A stretch of 64,000 nucleotides of DNA from Clostridia bacterium (GTDB lineage Bacteria > Bacillota > Clostridia > Christensenellales > Borkfalkiaceae): assembly GCA_029066845.1 (NCBI GenBank), contig JAIEFR010000004.1, forward strand, positions 14,241-78,240. The letters run 5' to 3'. A model generated the notes under the pieces. The model did no database searches and was not told the DNA's origin. It was given only the letters and a program-made list of their open reading frames with translations. Within the stretch, counting starts at the first letter, position 1. Each line of letters opens with the position of its first letter. The translations under genes were made by a program, and so were the position numbers. Positions 31,874 to 42,167 of the stretch are shown piece after piece.

Positions 31874-33952
31874 ATGGCAGAGAAGAGTTACAACGCGGAC
31901 GATTTAAGGGTTTTAGAGGGGCTGGAAGCGGTGCGCGTGCGCCCGGGTATGTACATCGGGTCCACCGGCGTAAAGGGCTTGCACCACATTCTTTGGGAGA
32001 TTGTGGACAACGCAATCGACGAGGCGGCTAACGGCTACGCCGACGAAATTTCGGTCATTCTCCACGCTGACGGCTCGGCTTCGGTCGAGGACAACGGCAG
32101 AGGTATGCCCACGGATATAAACACCAAAACGGGTATGTCGGGCGTCGAACTTATATTCACAAAGCTGCACGCGGGCGGCAAATTCGACAGCGGCAACTAC
32201 GCCTTTTCGGGCGGTCTGCACGGCGTTGGCGCGTCGGTTACAAACGCGCTTTCCAAGTGGCTAAACGTGGAGGTGTACCGCAAGAGCGTGTACACTATGG
32301 GTTTTACTTCCACGTACGACGCAAAGCAGAAAAAATGGCTGTGCGGTATACCCACCTCGCCGCTCACAAACACGGGCAAAAAGGCGGATAAAAAGGGAAC
32401 GCTTGTAAGATTTATGCCCGACGAAGAGGTGTTCGAAACGGTTGAGTGGAGCTACGAAACGGTTGCAAAGCGCCTCAAAGAGCTTGCCTTTCTGAACAAG
32501 GGCGTAAAGATAAATTTCCGCGACGAGAGGCCTCACTTTAAAATCGAAACCGAAACCTCGGACGACGGCGAGGAGGTGGCAACCAAAATCGCCCTGCCTC
32601 CGCGCGAGCCGCTCACCTTCAAGTTCGACGGCGGTCTTGTCGATTTCGTCAAGTACCTGAACGACGGCAAAATTGCGCTCTACGAGCAGCCTTTATACTA
32701 TTCGGCAATCAAGGACATACAGGTAAAGGGCGCGCCCGCGGGCAAAATCAAAATCGAGTTTGCGCTTGCGCACACCAAGAACGACGACGAAAGTCTGTAC
32801 TCTTTCGTCAACAATATTTCCACCGTTGAGGGCGGCTATCACGAAATAGGCTTCCGCAACGGACTTTTAAAGGCGGTAAACGACTACGCGCGTTCGTCGG
32901 GCGTACTGAAATCCAAGGACCCCGCGTTCGTCGTGGACGACATAAAGGAAGGTCTGACGGCGGTACTCACCGTGCAGATGAACAACGTGGAGTTCGAGGG
33001 TCAGACCAAGACAAAGCTGGGCAACCCCGAAGCCAAAGCCCCCGTGGAAAAGGCGGTAATCGAAGGGCTTACGCAGCTTATGAACACGCGCGGCAACAAA
33101 ACCACCTTCGACGAAATCGCAAAGAAGGCAAAGTTTGCGGCTGACGACAGAATAAAGCATCGCGCGGAAAGGGACGTTGCAAAGGCGGCTTCCGAAAACG
33201 ACGGTCTGAATTTAATAGGCAAGCTTGCGCCCTGCTCGGGCAAAAACCCCGATATGAACGAGCTGTTCATAGTCGAGGGCGACTCCGCAGGCGGTACGGC
33301 AAAGCAGGCGAGGGTAAGACAGTTCCAGTCCATTCTGCCTTTGAGGGGCAAGCCCTTGAACGTGCAGAAAAAGACGGCTTTACAGGCGTTGCAGAACGAG
33401 GAAATCAAGACGCTTGTTTCGGCGATAGGCGCGGGCTTCAACCGCTCCTTCGAGGTGGAAAAGACAAGATACAAAAAGGTAATAATTCTTTCCGATGCAG
33501 ACCAGGACGGTATGCATATCCGTTGCATACTCTTAACCTTCTTCTTCAAGTATATGCGCGATCTGGTTGCGGCGGGCTACGTCTATATAGGTATGCCGCC
33601 CCTCTACAAGGTCTACAAAAAGGACGTGGTGGAGTACGCCTACGACGACAAGGAGCTTGACGAAAAGATTAAAAAGGTAGGCAAGGGCTATTCGCTTCAA
33701 CGCTACAAGGGACTGGGCGAAATGTCCGCCGAACAGCTTTGGGAAACGACTATGAACCCCGCAACGCGCAACCTCATTCAGGTCACGCTTGAAGATATTG
33801 CGCAGGCGGCGGAGATGATAGAAATGCTTATGGGCGACAAGGTAGAGGGCAGAAAGCAGTTCCTCAACGAAAACGCCGACTTCAACAAGGTGGACGGCTT
33901 TATCGAAAAGGTAAACGTCGTCAAGCAGAATACGGGCGCGGAAGAGGTGTAA
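31874..33952 (+). CDS. Type IIA topoisomerase subunit B (GyrB/ParE family)
   Basis: 692 residues. The GHKL ATPase shows EIVDNAIDEA, EDNGRGMP and GGLHGVGASVTNAL. The transducer domain follows and then Toprim with IVEGDSAGG and SDADQDGMHIR; the usual form of the latter is DADVDGAHIR. It provides ATP hydrolysis and the Toprim metal site of a tetrameric DNA strand-passing enzyme. Length near 690 lacks the large Gram-negative GyrB insert. Whether the pair is gyrase or topoisomerase IV is not settled by sequence; the paired A subunit lacks a clear GyrA box. The A-subunit gene follows after 6 bp. Confidence 0.93.
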   Translation: MAEKSYNADDLRVLEGLEAVRVRPGMYIGSTGVKGLHHILWEIVDNAIDEAANGYADEISVILHADGSASVEDNGRGMPTDINTKTGMSGVELIFTKLHAGGKFDSGNYAFSGGLHGVGASVTNALSKWLNVEVYRKSVYTMGFTSTYDAKQKKWLCGIPTSPLTNTGKKADKKGTLVRFMPDEEVFETVEWSYETVAKRLKELAFLNKGVKINFRDERPHFKIETETSDDGEEVATKIALPPREPLTFKFDGGLVDFVKYLNDGKIALYEQPLYYSAIKDIQVKGAPAGKIKIEFALAHTKNDDESLYSFVNNISTVEGGYHEIGFRNGLLKAVNDYARSSGVLKSKDPAFVVDDIKEGLTAVLTVQMNNVEFEGQTKTKLGNPEAKAPVEKAVIEGLTQLMNTRGNKTTFDEIAKKAKFAADDRIKHRAERDVAKAASENDGLNLIGKLAPCSGKNPDMNELFIVEGDSAGGTAKQARVRQFQSILPLRGKPLNVQKKTALQALQNEEIKTLVSAIGAGFNRSFEVEKTRYKKVIILSDADQDGMHIRCILLTFFFKYMRDLVAAGYVYIGMPPLYKVYKKDVVEYAYDDKELDEKIKKVGKGYSLQRYKGLGEMSAEQLWETTMNPATRNLIQVTLEDIAQAAEMIEMLMGDKVEGRKQFLNENADFNKVDGFIEKVNVVKQNTGAEEV

Positions 33953-33958
33953 GGTACT

Positions 33959-36439
33959 ATGGCTAAGAAAAGGGACGACAACTTCCAGACTTTCATTCCG
34001 CAGGGCAAGGTGTTCACCACTCCGCTCGAGGAGGTAATGCCGCAGTCAATGCTGCCGTATGCGGAATTCGTCATACTCGACAGAGCGCTGCCTCGCGTCG
34101 AGGACGGACTCAAACCCGTACAGAGGCGCATACTCTACACGATGGCGGAAATGGGGCTTACCCCCGACAAGCCGCACAAGAAGTCGGCAAGAATTGTCGG
34201 CGACTGTATGGGTAAATATCACCCTCACGGCGACAGCTCGGTCTACGACGCTATGGTAAGAATGGCGCAGGACTTCAATATGCGCTTGACCCTCGTCAAC
34301 GGACACGGCAACTTCGGCTCGGTGGACGGCGACCCCGCCGCGGCTATGAGGTATACAGAGGCAAGGCTGCAGCCGCTCGCGCTCGAGCTTTTAAAGGATA
34401 TCGACAAGGAAACGGTACCATTTTCGTTCAACTTCGACGACAGCTTGCTGGAGCCCGATATTCTCCCCGGCAGATACCCCAACCTGCTTGTCAACGGCGC
34501 AAACGGCATAGCCGTAGGTCTTGCTACAAACATACCCACGCACAACCTCTCGGAAGTTATCGACGGCGTGTGCGCGTACATAGATAACCCCCGCATATCG
34601 CTGAGCGAAATGATGAAGATTATCCCCGGCCCCGACTTCTCGACGGGCGGCTTCATCATCGAAAACGAGCTTAAACAGGCATACGAAACGGGCAGGGGCA
34701 GGATAACCCTGCGCGCCCGCTACTCGGTGGAAAACGGCGAAAACGGCAAGAAGGAAATAATCTTTACCGAGCTTCCCTACCAGACAAACAAGGCAGAGCT
34801 TTTGAGAAAAATTATGCTCCTGAAAGAGGACAAAAAAGAAGCTCTTGCCGGCATTGCCGACATAGTGGACGAATCCGACCGCACGGGTATGAGGGCGGTT
34901 ATATACTGCAAGAAGGACGCCGACGTAGACTCCATTTTAAACTTCCTGTTCAAGTATACGGATCTGGAATGCACGTTCGGTATCAATATGGTTGCAATCG
35001 CGGGCGGAAAACCCCAGCAGCTGGGGCTTATCGACATAATCAAGTACTACGTCGCATACCAGCGCCAGGTCATTATCCGCCGCACCAAGTACGAACTGAA
35101 AGAAGCCGAGGCGCGCTGCCACATATTGGAGGGCTTGATTATCGGCGTGCACAATATCGACGAGGTCATAAAAATAATCAAATCGTCGGAGAGCACGCCC
35201 GTTGCGCGTATGCGTTTGATGGAAACCTTCGCGCTGTCGGACAAGCAGGCGCAGGCAATTTTAGACTTGCGACTCGCGCGCCTTGCCAAGCTGGAAATCG
35301 AAAAGCTGGAAAAGGAGCTTGCCGAGCTCAAAGTGCGCATCGAAAGACTCAAAGCCATACTCGCCAGCCGTGACGAGCAGATGGCAATCGTCAAGAGCGA
35401 GATGCGCGAAATCAAGAACAAATATCCCTGCCCCCGCAAGACGCAAATCGTGCCAAACATAGGGGATATAAAGGTGTTCCGTCAGGACGTCAAACGCGCT
35501 TCCACCGACTGGGTGCTCACCATTACTGCGGGCGACAATATCAAGTTTGTCGATAAGATAGAGTTCGACCAGAAGCGCAAAAAGCCGTTGCCTCCCGCGT
35601 ACAGAGCGGATACGCTGTACAAGCAGACCGTAACCGCGCGCTCGGACGGCGCAATGCTCATATTCACCAACTACGGCAACTGCGTGAGGGTGGATCTGAA
35701 CGAATACGATTGCGCGGGTATGAACGCCGCGGGCGTCAAATTGAAAGAGTTTTACGACGCGGCTCTGCGCGGCGAAAAGCCGGTTAAAATCTTTGCCGTG
35801 GGCGAGCAGCTGCCCGAGGGCGATTTGCTGTTCTTCACGCGGCAGGGCACGGTCAAGCGCACCGCGTGGGCGGAATATTCGGTAAACCGTCCAGTGTTCC
35901 CCGCAATAAAGTTAAAGCCGGGCGACGAAGTTTTAACCGTTGAAAATTACGACGATAACGCCGACTGCACTATGTGCTTCGTCACGCGCGACGGCATATG
36001 CCTGAACGCCGACAAGGACGACGTGCCCCAGCAGGGCAGAGTGACGGGCGGCGTGAGGGGCATACTCTTGAACGACGGCGACGAAGTTGTGTTTGCAACG
36101 CAGTTCTACGGCGAGGGCGAGATAATAATAGTTTCCGACCTCGGCGCGGCAAAGCGCGTAATCGCCTCGCTCTTCCAGCCTATGGGCAGGGGCAGAAAGG
36201 GTATGATGATAGTGGACGGCAAGTCGCAGGTGCTGTTTGCCGACTACGTAACCGTTCCCTACAAGGTGGGCATAGTCCGCTCGGACAGCACCGTCACGGA
36301 GATGGATACCGAGGATATTTCCATCGAGCCGCGCCCTTCAAGGGGCAAAGCCCTGCCCGCCGCGGAAAACGTAACGGGGGCGGTTGCGCTCAAATACCGT
36401 TCGGAATACGAGGACGGAAATATGCAGATGACGCTTTAA
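33959..36439 (+). CDS. Type IIA topoisomerase subunit A (GyrA/ParC family)
   Basis: 826 residues. The breakage-reunion domain contains [11 protein letters not shown], the quinolone-determining region around [14 protein letters not shown], and the catalytic Tyr132 in [10 protein letters not shown]. The coiled tower region (about 430-470) precedes a C-terminal beta-pinwheel with repeats such as TRQGTVKRT and ITRDG-like units. The core is closer to GyrA, but I see no QRRGGKG GyrA box, which gyrase needs for negative supercoiling; [10 protein letters not shown] in a later blade is the nearest feature. It could therefore work as a decatenase or unusual gyrase. Its ribosome site lies in the last codons of the B-subunit gene. 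Confidence 0.92.
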   Translation: MAKKRDDNFQTFIPQGKVFTTPLEEVMPQSMLPYAEFVILDRALPRVEDGLKPVQRRILYTMAEMGLTPDKPHKKSARIVGDCMGKYHPHGDSSVYDAMVRMAQDFNMRLTLVNGHGNFGSVDGDPAAAMRYTEARLQPLALELLKDIDKETVPFSFNFDDSLLEPDILPGRYPNLLVNGANGIAVGLATNIPTHNLSEVIDGVCAYIDNPRISLSEMMKIIPGPDFSTGGFIIENELKQAYETGRGRITLRARYSVENGENGKKEIIFTELPYQTNKAELLRKIMLLKEDKKEALAGIADIVDESDRTGMRAVIYCKKDADVDSILNFLFKYTDLECTFGINMVAIAGGKPQQLGLIDIIKYYVAYQRQVIIRRTKYELKEAEARCHILEGLIIGVHNIDEVIKIIKSSESTPVARMRLMETFALSDKQAQAILDLRLARLAKLEIEKLEKELAELKVRIERLKAILASRDEQMAIVKSEMREIKNKYPCPRKTQIVPNIGDIKVFRQDVKRASTDWVLTITAGDNIKFVDKIEFDQKRKKPLPPAYRADTLYKQTVTARSDGAMLIFTNYGNCVRVDLNEYDCAGMNAAGVKLKEFYDAALRGEKPVKIFAVGEQLPEGDLLFFTRQGTVKRTAWAEYSVNRPVFPAIKLKPGDEVLTVENYDDNADCTMCFVTRDGICLNADKDDVPQQGRVTGGVRGILLNDGDEVVFATQFYGEGEIIIVSDLGAAKRVIASLFQPMGRGRKGMMIVDGKSQVLFADYVTVPYKVGIVRSDSTVTEMDTEDISIEPRPSRGKALPAAENVTGAVALKYRSEYEDGNMQMTL

Positions 36440-36464
36440 AGCGCGCAATATATTTAAAGAATTT

Positions 36465-36497
36465 TTCCCCGCAGCTCGGTTTGCGGGGAAGTTTTTT
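36465..36497 (+). terminator. Terminator of the topoisomerase operon
   Basis: TTCCCCGCA/TGCGGGGAA stem followed by GTTTTTT. Confidence 0.85.
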
Positions 36498-36637
36498 CAT
36501 AAAAAGCAAAATAATGCAAATTTTTCAAAAAAATGCTTTTACTTGACGGGCAAAATATAGTACAATGTTAGATGGACTAAAATAACCGTACCGCGTAGCG
36601 GTATGACCTCATTTCATAGAGTAAGGGAGTAACAAAA

Positions 36638-39448
36638 ATGGGATTGCTTAATTTCTTATCCAATGCAGACAGCCGCAAGGCGGTTAGAAAGTTGGACAAG
36701 CTTGCAAAGAGGGTCGAGGAGCTGGAGCCCAAGTACGCCGCAATGTCGGACGAGGAGCTCAAAAGCCAGACCGGTATTTTAAAGGAAAGACTTGCAAACG
36801 GCGAAACGCTGGACGACATCTTATTCGACGCGTTCGCGGCGCTCAGGGAGGCAAGCTGGCGCGTGCTTAAAATGAAGCACTTCCACGTGCAGATAATCGG
36901 CGGCATATGCCTTCATCAGGGTCGTATCGCCGAAATGAGAACGGGCGAAGGCAAGACGCTTGTATCAACTCTGCCTGCATACCTCAACGCGCTCACGGGC
37001 AAGGGCGTGCACATCGTAACCGTCAACGACTACCTTGCAAAGCGTGACGCCGAGTGGATGGGCAAGGTGCATAAATTTATGGGACTTACCGTAGGCGTAG
37101 TCGTTCCCGGTATGGACGACGTGGAAAAGAAAAAGGCTTACGAGTGCGACATTTTATACGCAACCAATAACGAGCTTGGCTTCGACTACCTGCGCGACAA
37201 TCTTAAAACCTCCATACCCGCAATGGTGCAGAGGGAACTCAACTACTGCATCATCGACGAGGTTGACTCCATATTAATCGACGAGGCGAGAACGCCCCTT
37301 ATCATTTCGGGTAAGGGCGGAGAGAGCAGCAGACTTTACGAGGACGTGGACAGATTCGTCCGCACCCTGCACGGCGGCTTTGACGACGACAAGAAGGAAG
37401 CCGAAAACAAGGCTCCCGTCAAAAAGAAGAAAAACCAGCAGCTCACCGAGGAAGAGGAAGAGATTAACCGCAAGCTGGAAGCTATCCGCAAGGATATGGA
37501 AACGTGGGACTATATCATCGACCGTCAGGACAAGTCGGTCACCATTACCGAGCTGGGCGCGGCAAAGGCGGAAAAATTCTTCAATATCAAAAACCTCGGC
37601 GATATAGAGAACGCCGACCTCAACCACCACATTCAGCAGGCGTTGAAGGCGCACGAGCTGTTCGCCCGCGACGAAAGCTATATCGTCACGCAGGACGGCG
37701 AGATTATGATAGTAGACGAATTCACCGGTCGTCTTATGGTGGGCAGGCGTTATTCGGACGGACTGCACCAGGCAATCGAAGCGAAGGAGCACGTAAAGGT
37801 GCGCGAGGAGAACAAGACCCACGCAACCGTCACCTTCCAGAACTATTTCAGACTATACAAAAAGCTCTCGGGAATGACGGGTACCGCCAAGACCGAGGAA
37901 GCTGAATTCCGCACCATATATTCGCTTGACGTTGTAGTCATTCCCACCAACAGACCCATTCAGAGGGAGGACGAACCCGACGCAATCTTCGCAACCGTCG
38001 AGAGCAAAAAGAAGGCTATCGTAGAGGAGGTTTCCAAGCGTCACGAAGTCGGTCAGCCCGTGCTTATCGGTACTGTAACCGTCGATAAGTCGGAGGAAAT
38101 TTCCAGACTTTTAAGAAGAAACGGCATCAAGCACAATATCCTCAACGCAAAGAATCACGAGCGCGAGGCGGAAATCGTCGCGCAGGCGGGACGTTACGGC
38201 GCGGTCACCATAGCAACCAATATGGCGGGGCGTGGTACCGATATTCTGCTGGGCGGCAACCCCGAGTACCTTGCCAAAAAGCGTATGCGCGAGGAGGGCT
38301 ACGACCACGATATGATAGAGGTCGCAATCTCCTACGCCGACAGGGAATTCACCGATGAAGAAAAGACGGCAAGGGCGCGCTACGCCGAGCTGTATTCGAT
38401 GTATAAAGCCGAAACCGACGCCGAGAAGGAAAAGGTTATCGAGGCGGGCGGTCTGTGCATACTGGGTACCGAACGCCACGAGTCGCGCCGTATCGACAAC
38501 CAGCTCCGCGGTCGTGCGGGCAGACAGGGCGACGTGGGCGCATCCGTGTTCTTCATTTCGCTGGAAGACGACCTTGCAAAGAGATTCGGCGGCGAAAGAT
38601 TAAAGGGCATATATTCCACGCTTATGGATGAGGACGATTGCCTGCAGTCCAAAATGCTTTCGCGCTCCATCGAGAACGCGCAGAGGGCGATAGAGGGCAG
38701 AAACTTCGGTATGCGTAAGCACACGCTGCAATACGACGAGGTTATGAACGAACAGCGTAAACTCATCTACGCCGAAAGACTGAACGTGCTGCGCGGCGGC
38801 GACGTTCACGAGCAGATTTTAAAGTATATTCCCGACTACGTTGAAAGCGTTGTAAACGAAAGCGTAAATACGGACGTTATGCCCGAGCAGTGGGACGAGG
38901 TTGCGCTCAACGAGGCGTTAAAGCAGAAGGTCTATCCCGACGAGTGCGAGTTCGAGATAACAAAGGAAATGCTTGCGCACTGGGACTACGAAGCGGCAAT
39001 CAGCAGGATATGCAAGGAAGTCGTAAAGTCTTACGAGCTCAAAATCGAGAATATCGCAAGGGACACCAACGGTCAGGTTGACTTCCACCAGATCGAGCGC
39101 GACGAGCTTCTGCGCGCCGTAGACAGGTACTGGATTGACCACATCGACGCTATGGACCAGCTCCGCAAGGGCATAGGGCTTAGGGGCTACGCTCAGCAGG
39201 ACCCCGTAATCGCCTACAAGGAAGAGGGTCACGAAATGTTCGACGAAATGATTGCGCGTATCCAGACGACGACAATCACCAGACTTTTAAAGGGCAGAAT
39301 TGTCAGGGTGCCCGCAATGGCGCAGGGCAGACCCGCACCCGCTCCCGCAAGACCGGCGCAGCCCGCGGCACCTGCGGCTCCCAAGCCAGTAGACGAGAAG
39401 GGAAACTTTGTCCCTGAGGGCACGCAAATACACCGCCCTAAAAAATAA
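36638..39448 (+). CDS. secA: Preprotein translocase ATPase SecA
   Basis: 936 residues with all main SecA parts: Walker A MRTGEGKTL, DEAD-type IIDEVDSILIDEAR, preprotein cross-linking domain, NBD2 with TNMAGRGTDI, scaffold helix and wing domains. It drives secretion through SecYEG by ATP hydrolysis. The C-terminus is a Pro/Ala-rich linker ending in IHRPKK, with no CxC...CH zinc motif (SEC-C) that often binds SecB or ribosomes. A small hairpin, TACCGC-GTA-GCGGTA (36589-36603), lies in the leader. GGGAG precedes the ATG. Promoter unclear: a weak TTTACT/TACAAT pair at 36538-36566. Confidence 0.96.
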   Translation: MGLLNFLSNADSRKAVRKLDKLAKRVEELEPKYAAMSDEELKSQTGILKERLANGETLDDILFDAFAALREASWRVLKMKHFHVQIIGGICLHQGRIAEMRTGEGKTLVSTLPAYLNALTGKGVHIVTVNDYLAKRDAEWMGKVHKFMGLTVGVVVPGMDDVEKKKAYECDILYATNNELGFDYLRDNLKTSIPAMVQRELNYCIIDEVDSILIDEARTPLIISGKGGESSRLYEDVDRFVRTLHGGFDDDKKEAENKAPVKKKKNQQLTEEEEEINRKLEAIRKDMETWDYIIDRQDKSVTITELGAAKAEKFFNIKNLGDIENADLNHHIQQALKAHELFARDESYIVTQDGEIMIVDEFTGRLMVGRRYSDGLHQAIEAKEHVKVREENKTHATVTFQNYFRLYKKLSGMTGTAKTEEAEFRTIYSLDVVVIPTNRPIQREDEPDAIFATVESKKKAIVEEVSKRHEVGQPVLIGTVTVDKSEEISRLLRRNGIKHNILNAKNHEREAEIVAQAGRYGAVTIATNMAGRGTDILLGGNPEYLAKKRMREEGYDHDMIEVAISYADREFTDEEKTARARYAELYSMYKAETDAEKEKVIEAGGLCILGTERHESRRIDNQLRGRAGRQGDVGASVFFISLEDDLAKRFGGERLKGIYSTLMDEDDCLQSKMLSRSIENAQRAIEGRNFGMRKHTLQYDEVMNEQRKLIYAERLNVLRGGDVHEQILKYIPDYVESVVNESVNTDVMPEQWDEVALNEALKQKVYPDECEFEITKEMLAHWDYEAAISRICKEVVKSYELKIENIARDTNGQVDFHQIERDELLRAVDRYWIDHIDAMDQLRKGIGLRGYAQQDPVIAYKEEGHEMFDEMIARIQTTTITRLLKGRIVRVPAMAQGRPAPAPARPAQPAAPAAPKPVDEKGNFVPEGTQIHRPKK

Positions 39449-39449
39449 C

Positions 39450-39573
39450 TTCTCCGTTTATAAGCGTCGCAATACGGTGTCGCGCTTACGTTTTGGCTCA
39501 GTCATTTACTTCATTGTAAACTCCTGTCGCCAAAGCCGCGCGCTCCTTGTCTTGCTCGCTTCTAATCGGAGGG
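39450..39573 (+). other. Structured leader or dispersed repeat before prfB
   Basis: Potential three-way junction: outer CTCCG (39452-39456)/CGGAG (39567-39571); arm TAAGCG (39461-39466)/CGCTTA (39483-39488); arm TTTGGC (39492-39497)/GCCAAA (39529-39534) enclosing TTTAC/GTAAA. No T-run follows, so it is not a simple terminator of secA. It may be a regulatory leader of prfB or a genome-wide repeat. Drawn by eye. Confidence 0.4.
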
Positions 39574-39601
39574 ACAGTATTTGATTTGATTAAGGATTTT
39601 T

Positions 39602-40702
39602 ATGTTTAAAGCAGACGATTACAGATTAAGATTGAAAGCGCTTTCCGAAACGCTTGCGGAAGCCAAATACGCACTGGATATAGACAATCTGGACGAAAAG
39701 CTTGCGTATTTCAAAGCCGAGCAGGAAAAGCCGGAGGTTTGGCAGGATTTGGAAAAATCCAAGACCGTCGGGCGCGAAATATCTTCCATTGAAAACAAGA
39801 TAGCCGCCTACCAAAAGGGCAAAACGGCAATAGAGGAAGCGCTTGCGTTCGTAGACCTCATAGAGGAGGCGGACGACGAAAGCCTTATTCCCGAGCTGGA
39901 CGAAATGATTTCGGTGGCGGAAAACGACATAGAGGATATGCGCATACGCGCACTCTTAAAGGGCAAGTACGACGCAAACAACGCTATGCTCAACCTGCAT
40001 TCGGGCGCGGGCGGCACGGAAGCCTGCGACTGGACGCAGATGCTTTACAGAATGTATCAGCGCTACTGCGAAAAGGTCGGATTCAAAGTCACCGAGCTTG
40101 ACCTTGAAAACGGCGACGAGGCTGGCATAAAGTCGGTATCATTCCGCGTGGAGGGCGAAAACGCCTACGGCTTTTTAAAGGCGGAAAAGGGCGTGCACAG
40201 GCTTGTGCGCATATCGCCCTTCGACAGCAACAAACGCCGCCACACGTCCTTTGCTTCGCTGGAAGTTATGCCCGAGGTTGACGACGCCGGCGAAGTGGAA
40301 ATCCGCGACGAGGACATAAGAATAGATGTCTACCGTTCGTCGGGTGCTGGCGGACAGAAGGTCAACAAGACCGAAACCGCTATAAGAATAACCCACTTCC
40401 CCACGGGCATAGTGGTTACCTGCCAGAACGAGAGAAGCCAGCTCCAGAACAAGGAAATGGCGTTCCAGTATCTGCGTGCGAAGCTTATAGAAAGGCAGAT
40501 TGCCGAAAGGGAAGCGGCGGACGCGGAGATTAAAGGCGAAATCAAAAAGATAGAGTGGGGCAGTCAGATACGCTCCTACGTGTTCTGCCCGTACACGCTT
40601 GCCAAGGACCACCGCACGGGGTACGAAAACTCCAACATTCAGGCGGTTATGGACGGCGACATTCAGGGCTTTATCATAGACTATCTCAAAAAGACGGTCT
40701 GA
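39602..40702 (+). CDS. prfB: Peptide chain release factor 2 (RF2)
   Basis: 366 residues with the RF2 anticodon-like motif SPFDSNKRRHTSFAS and the catalytic GGQ in SSGAGGQKVNKTET. It releases peptides at UAA and UGA codons. Unlike most bacterial prfB genes, the frame is continuous from ATG at 39602: there is no in-frame UGA with +1 shift near codon 25, so autoregulation by programmed frameshifting is absent. AAGGA lies just before the ATG, and a possible structured leader precedes it. The next gene starts 23 bp after its stop, so they may be cotranscribed. Confidence 0.95.
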   Translation: MFKADDYRLRLKALSETLAEAKYALDIDNLDEKLAYFKAEQEKPEVWQDLEKSKTVGREISSIENKIAAYQKGKTAIEEALAFVDLIEEADDESLIPELDEMISVAENDIEDMRIRALLKGKYDANNAMLNLHSGAGGTEACDWTQMLYRMYQRYCEKVGFKVTELDLENGDEAGIKSVSFRVEGENAYGFLKAEKGVHRLVRISPFDSNKRRHTSFASLEVMPEVDDAGEVEIRDEDIRIDVYRSSGAGGQKVNKTETAIRITHFPTGIVVTCQNERSQLQNKEMAFQYLRAKLIERQIAEREAADAEIKGEIKKIEWGSQIRSYVFCPYTLAKDHRTGYENSNIQAVMDGDIQGFIIDYLKKTV

Positions 40703-40724
40703 AAAAACAGAGAGGTAAATAATT

Positions 40725-41084
40725 ATGGACGGAATGTATAAGGAAGATTGCGAAGAGTTCGGCAAAAAGCTTTTAAAGCTTTACAACTTAAGGATATTCC
40801 CCAGAATGGGAAAGATTTTTGCGGATATGCTCTTCCAGTCGGGCGTTGAAGCGGGGGCATACGCCTGCTCGCTTGACGACGTTATGGATTACGGCGCCAA
40901 AGCCAACCTCGCCACTCAGGCGACTGTAAAACTCAACGAGGCGGCGTATATTTTGAGCGTAATGAAGGAAGCGGGTTACTACACGCAGGAAGAAATTTCG
41001 GAGCTTGAGGAGGCTATCGACGACCTTTTGCAGAACGTCAAGGGCGCGCTCGGTCCCGGATTCGGACAGCCTTACAGAATGTAA
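40725..41084 (+). CDS. Small helical protein of unknown function
   Basis: 119 residues behind AGAGAGG. It appears to be all alpha-helical with alternating charged faces (about 4 helices: KEDCEEFGKKLLKLY, MGKIFADMLFQSG, AKANLATQATVKLNEAAYILSVM, TQEEISELEEAIDDLLQNV), similar in style to four-helix-bundle proteins, but I cannot name a family. Sits between prfB and tsaD in the same direction with short gaps, so it is probably part of that operon. Confidence 0.75.
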   Translation: MDGMYKEDCEEFGKKLLKLYNLRIFPRMGKIFADMLFQSGVEAGAYACSLDDVMDYGAKANLATQATVKLNEAAYILSVMKEAGYYTQEEISELEEAIDDLLQNVKGALGPGFGQPYRM

Positions 41085-41092
41085 TATAGAAT

Positions 41093-42139
41093 ATGTACGA
41101 TATGAAAGATTTTAAAATCAAACACGACGCCGTTATACTCGGCATCGAATCTAGCTGCGACGAAACGGCTTGCGCCATCATCAGGGGGCGCAAGATACTG
41201 GCTGACTGCGTTATATCCTCCGCGGAGGAGCAGGCGCTCTACGGCGGAGTGGTTCCCGAAATCGCCAGCCGCGCGCACACCGACGTGGTTGACGAGGTAG
41301 CTTACCGCGCTATGAGCGAGGCGGGCATAACTCCGCAGGACGTGGACGCGGTTGCGGTCACCTACGGCGCGGGGCTTCTGGGCGCGCTGCTTGTAGGGCT
41401 GTCGTTTGCAAAATCGTTTGCGCACGCAATGAACATTCCGCTCATTGCGGTAGACCATATCCGCGGTCATATGGCGGCGGCGTATCTCGAAGACCCCGAG
41501 CTTAAACCGCCCTTTATCACCTTGCTTGCAAGCGGCGGACACACTGCAATTCTGCACACCAAAAGCGTGCTTAAAGCCGACGTTCTGGGCGGCACCTGCG
41601 ACGACGCCGCAGGCGAAGCTTTCGACAAGGTAGCAAGGGTGTTGGGGCTTCCCTATCCCGGCGGACCCAACGTGCAGAAGCTTGCCGAGGGCGGAGTAAA
41701 CTGCATAGACTTTCCGTCGGCTCTCGTCAAGCACGGCGACGGGCTCACTTTTTCATACAGCGGTTTAAAGACGGCGGTTATAAACTATATGCACAGCGCG
41801 GAACAGCGCGGACAGACAATCAAGAAGGAAAACGTTGCGGCGTCCTTCCAGTGCGCGGCAATAGACCCTCTCGTCAAAAAGACGGTGGAGTGCGCGCTCA
41901 ATCTGGGCGTGCAGACGGTTACCGCGGGCGGCGGAGTCGTAGCCAACGACTATTTGAGAAAGACCCTTACGGACGCCTGCCTTTCCGCAGGCATAACCTT
42001 GGTTTTACCCGAGAAGAAGCACTGCACGGACAACGCCGCTATGATAGCCGCCGAGGGCTTGAACCAGTACTATGCGGGCAATTTTTCGCCGCTGTCGGTC
42101 AACGCCAAGGCGTCAATCCCTCTGAACAACAACAAATAG
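41093..42139 (+). CDS. tsaD: tRNA N6-adenosine threonylcarbamoyltransferase TsaD
   Basis: 348 residues with IESSCDETACAI at the N-terminus, the metal-binding HIRGHMAAAYLED (two His) and LASGGHTA. TsaD transfers the threonylcarbamoyl group to A37 of ANN-decoding tRNAs with TsaB and TsaE. Length is normal. No good ribosome site precedes either ATG 41093 or the in-frame ATG at 41102, so translation is probably coupled to the gene 8 bp upstream. Partner genes tsaB/tsaE are not in this window. Confidence 0.95.
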   Translation: MYDMKDFKIKHDAVILGIESSCDETACAIIRGRKILADCVISSAEEQALYGGVVPEIASRAHTDVVDEVAYRAMSEAGITPQDVDAVAVTYGAGLLGALLVGLSFAKSFAHAMNIPLIAVDHIRGHMAAAYLEDPELKPPFITLLASGGHTAILHTKSVLKADVLGGTCDDAAGEAFDKVARVLGLPYPGGPNVQKLAEGGVNCIDFPSALVKHGDGLTFSYSGLKTAVINYMHSAEQRGQTIKKENVAASFQCAAIDPLVKKTVECALNLGVQTVTAGGGVVANDYLRKTLTDACLSAGITLVLPEKKHCTDNAAMIAAEGLNQYYAGNFSPLSVNAKASIPLNNNK

Positions 42140-42157
42140 TTTTCGCGCAATTTTAAT

Positions 42158-42161
42158 GGAG
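42158..42161 (+). promoter_or_regulatory. Ribosome site that sets the ileS start
   Basis: GGAG lies 6 nt before the ATG at 42168, and inside the ORF-track start at 42156, so 42168 is the likely initiation codon. Confidence 0.65.
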
Positions 42162-42167
42162 ATAAAA

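Noticed and set aside
36543-36566. TTGACG/TACAAT as the secA promoter
   Set aside because: The spacer is only 12 bp; the alternative TTTACT box is weak, so it is mentioned only in the gene entry.
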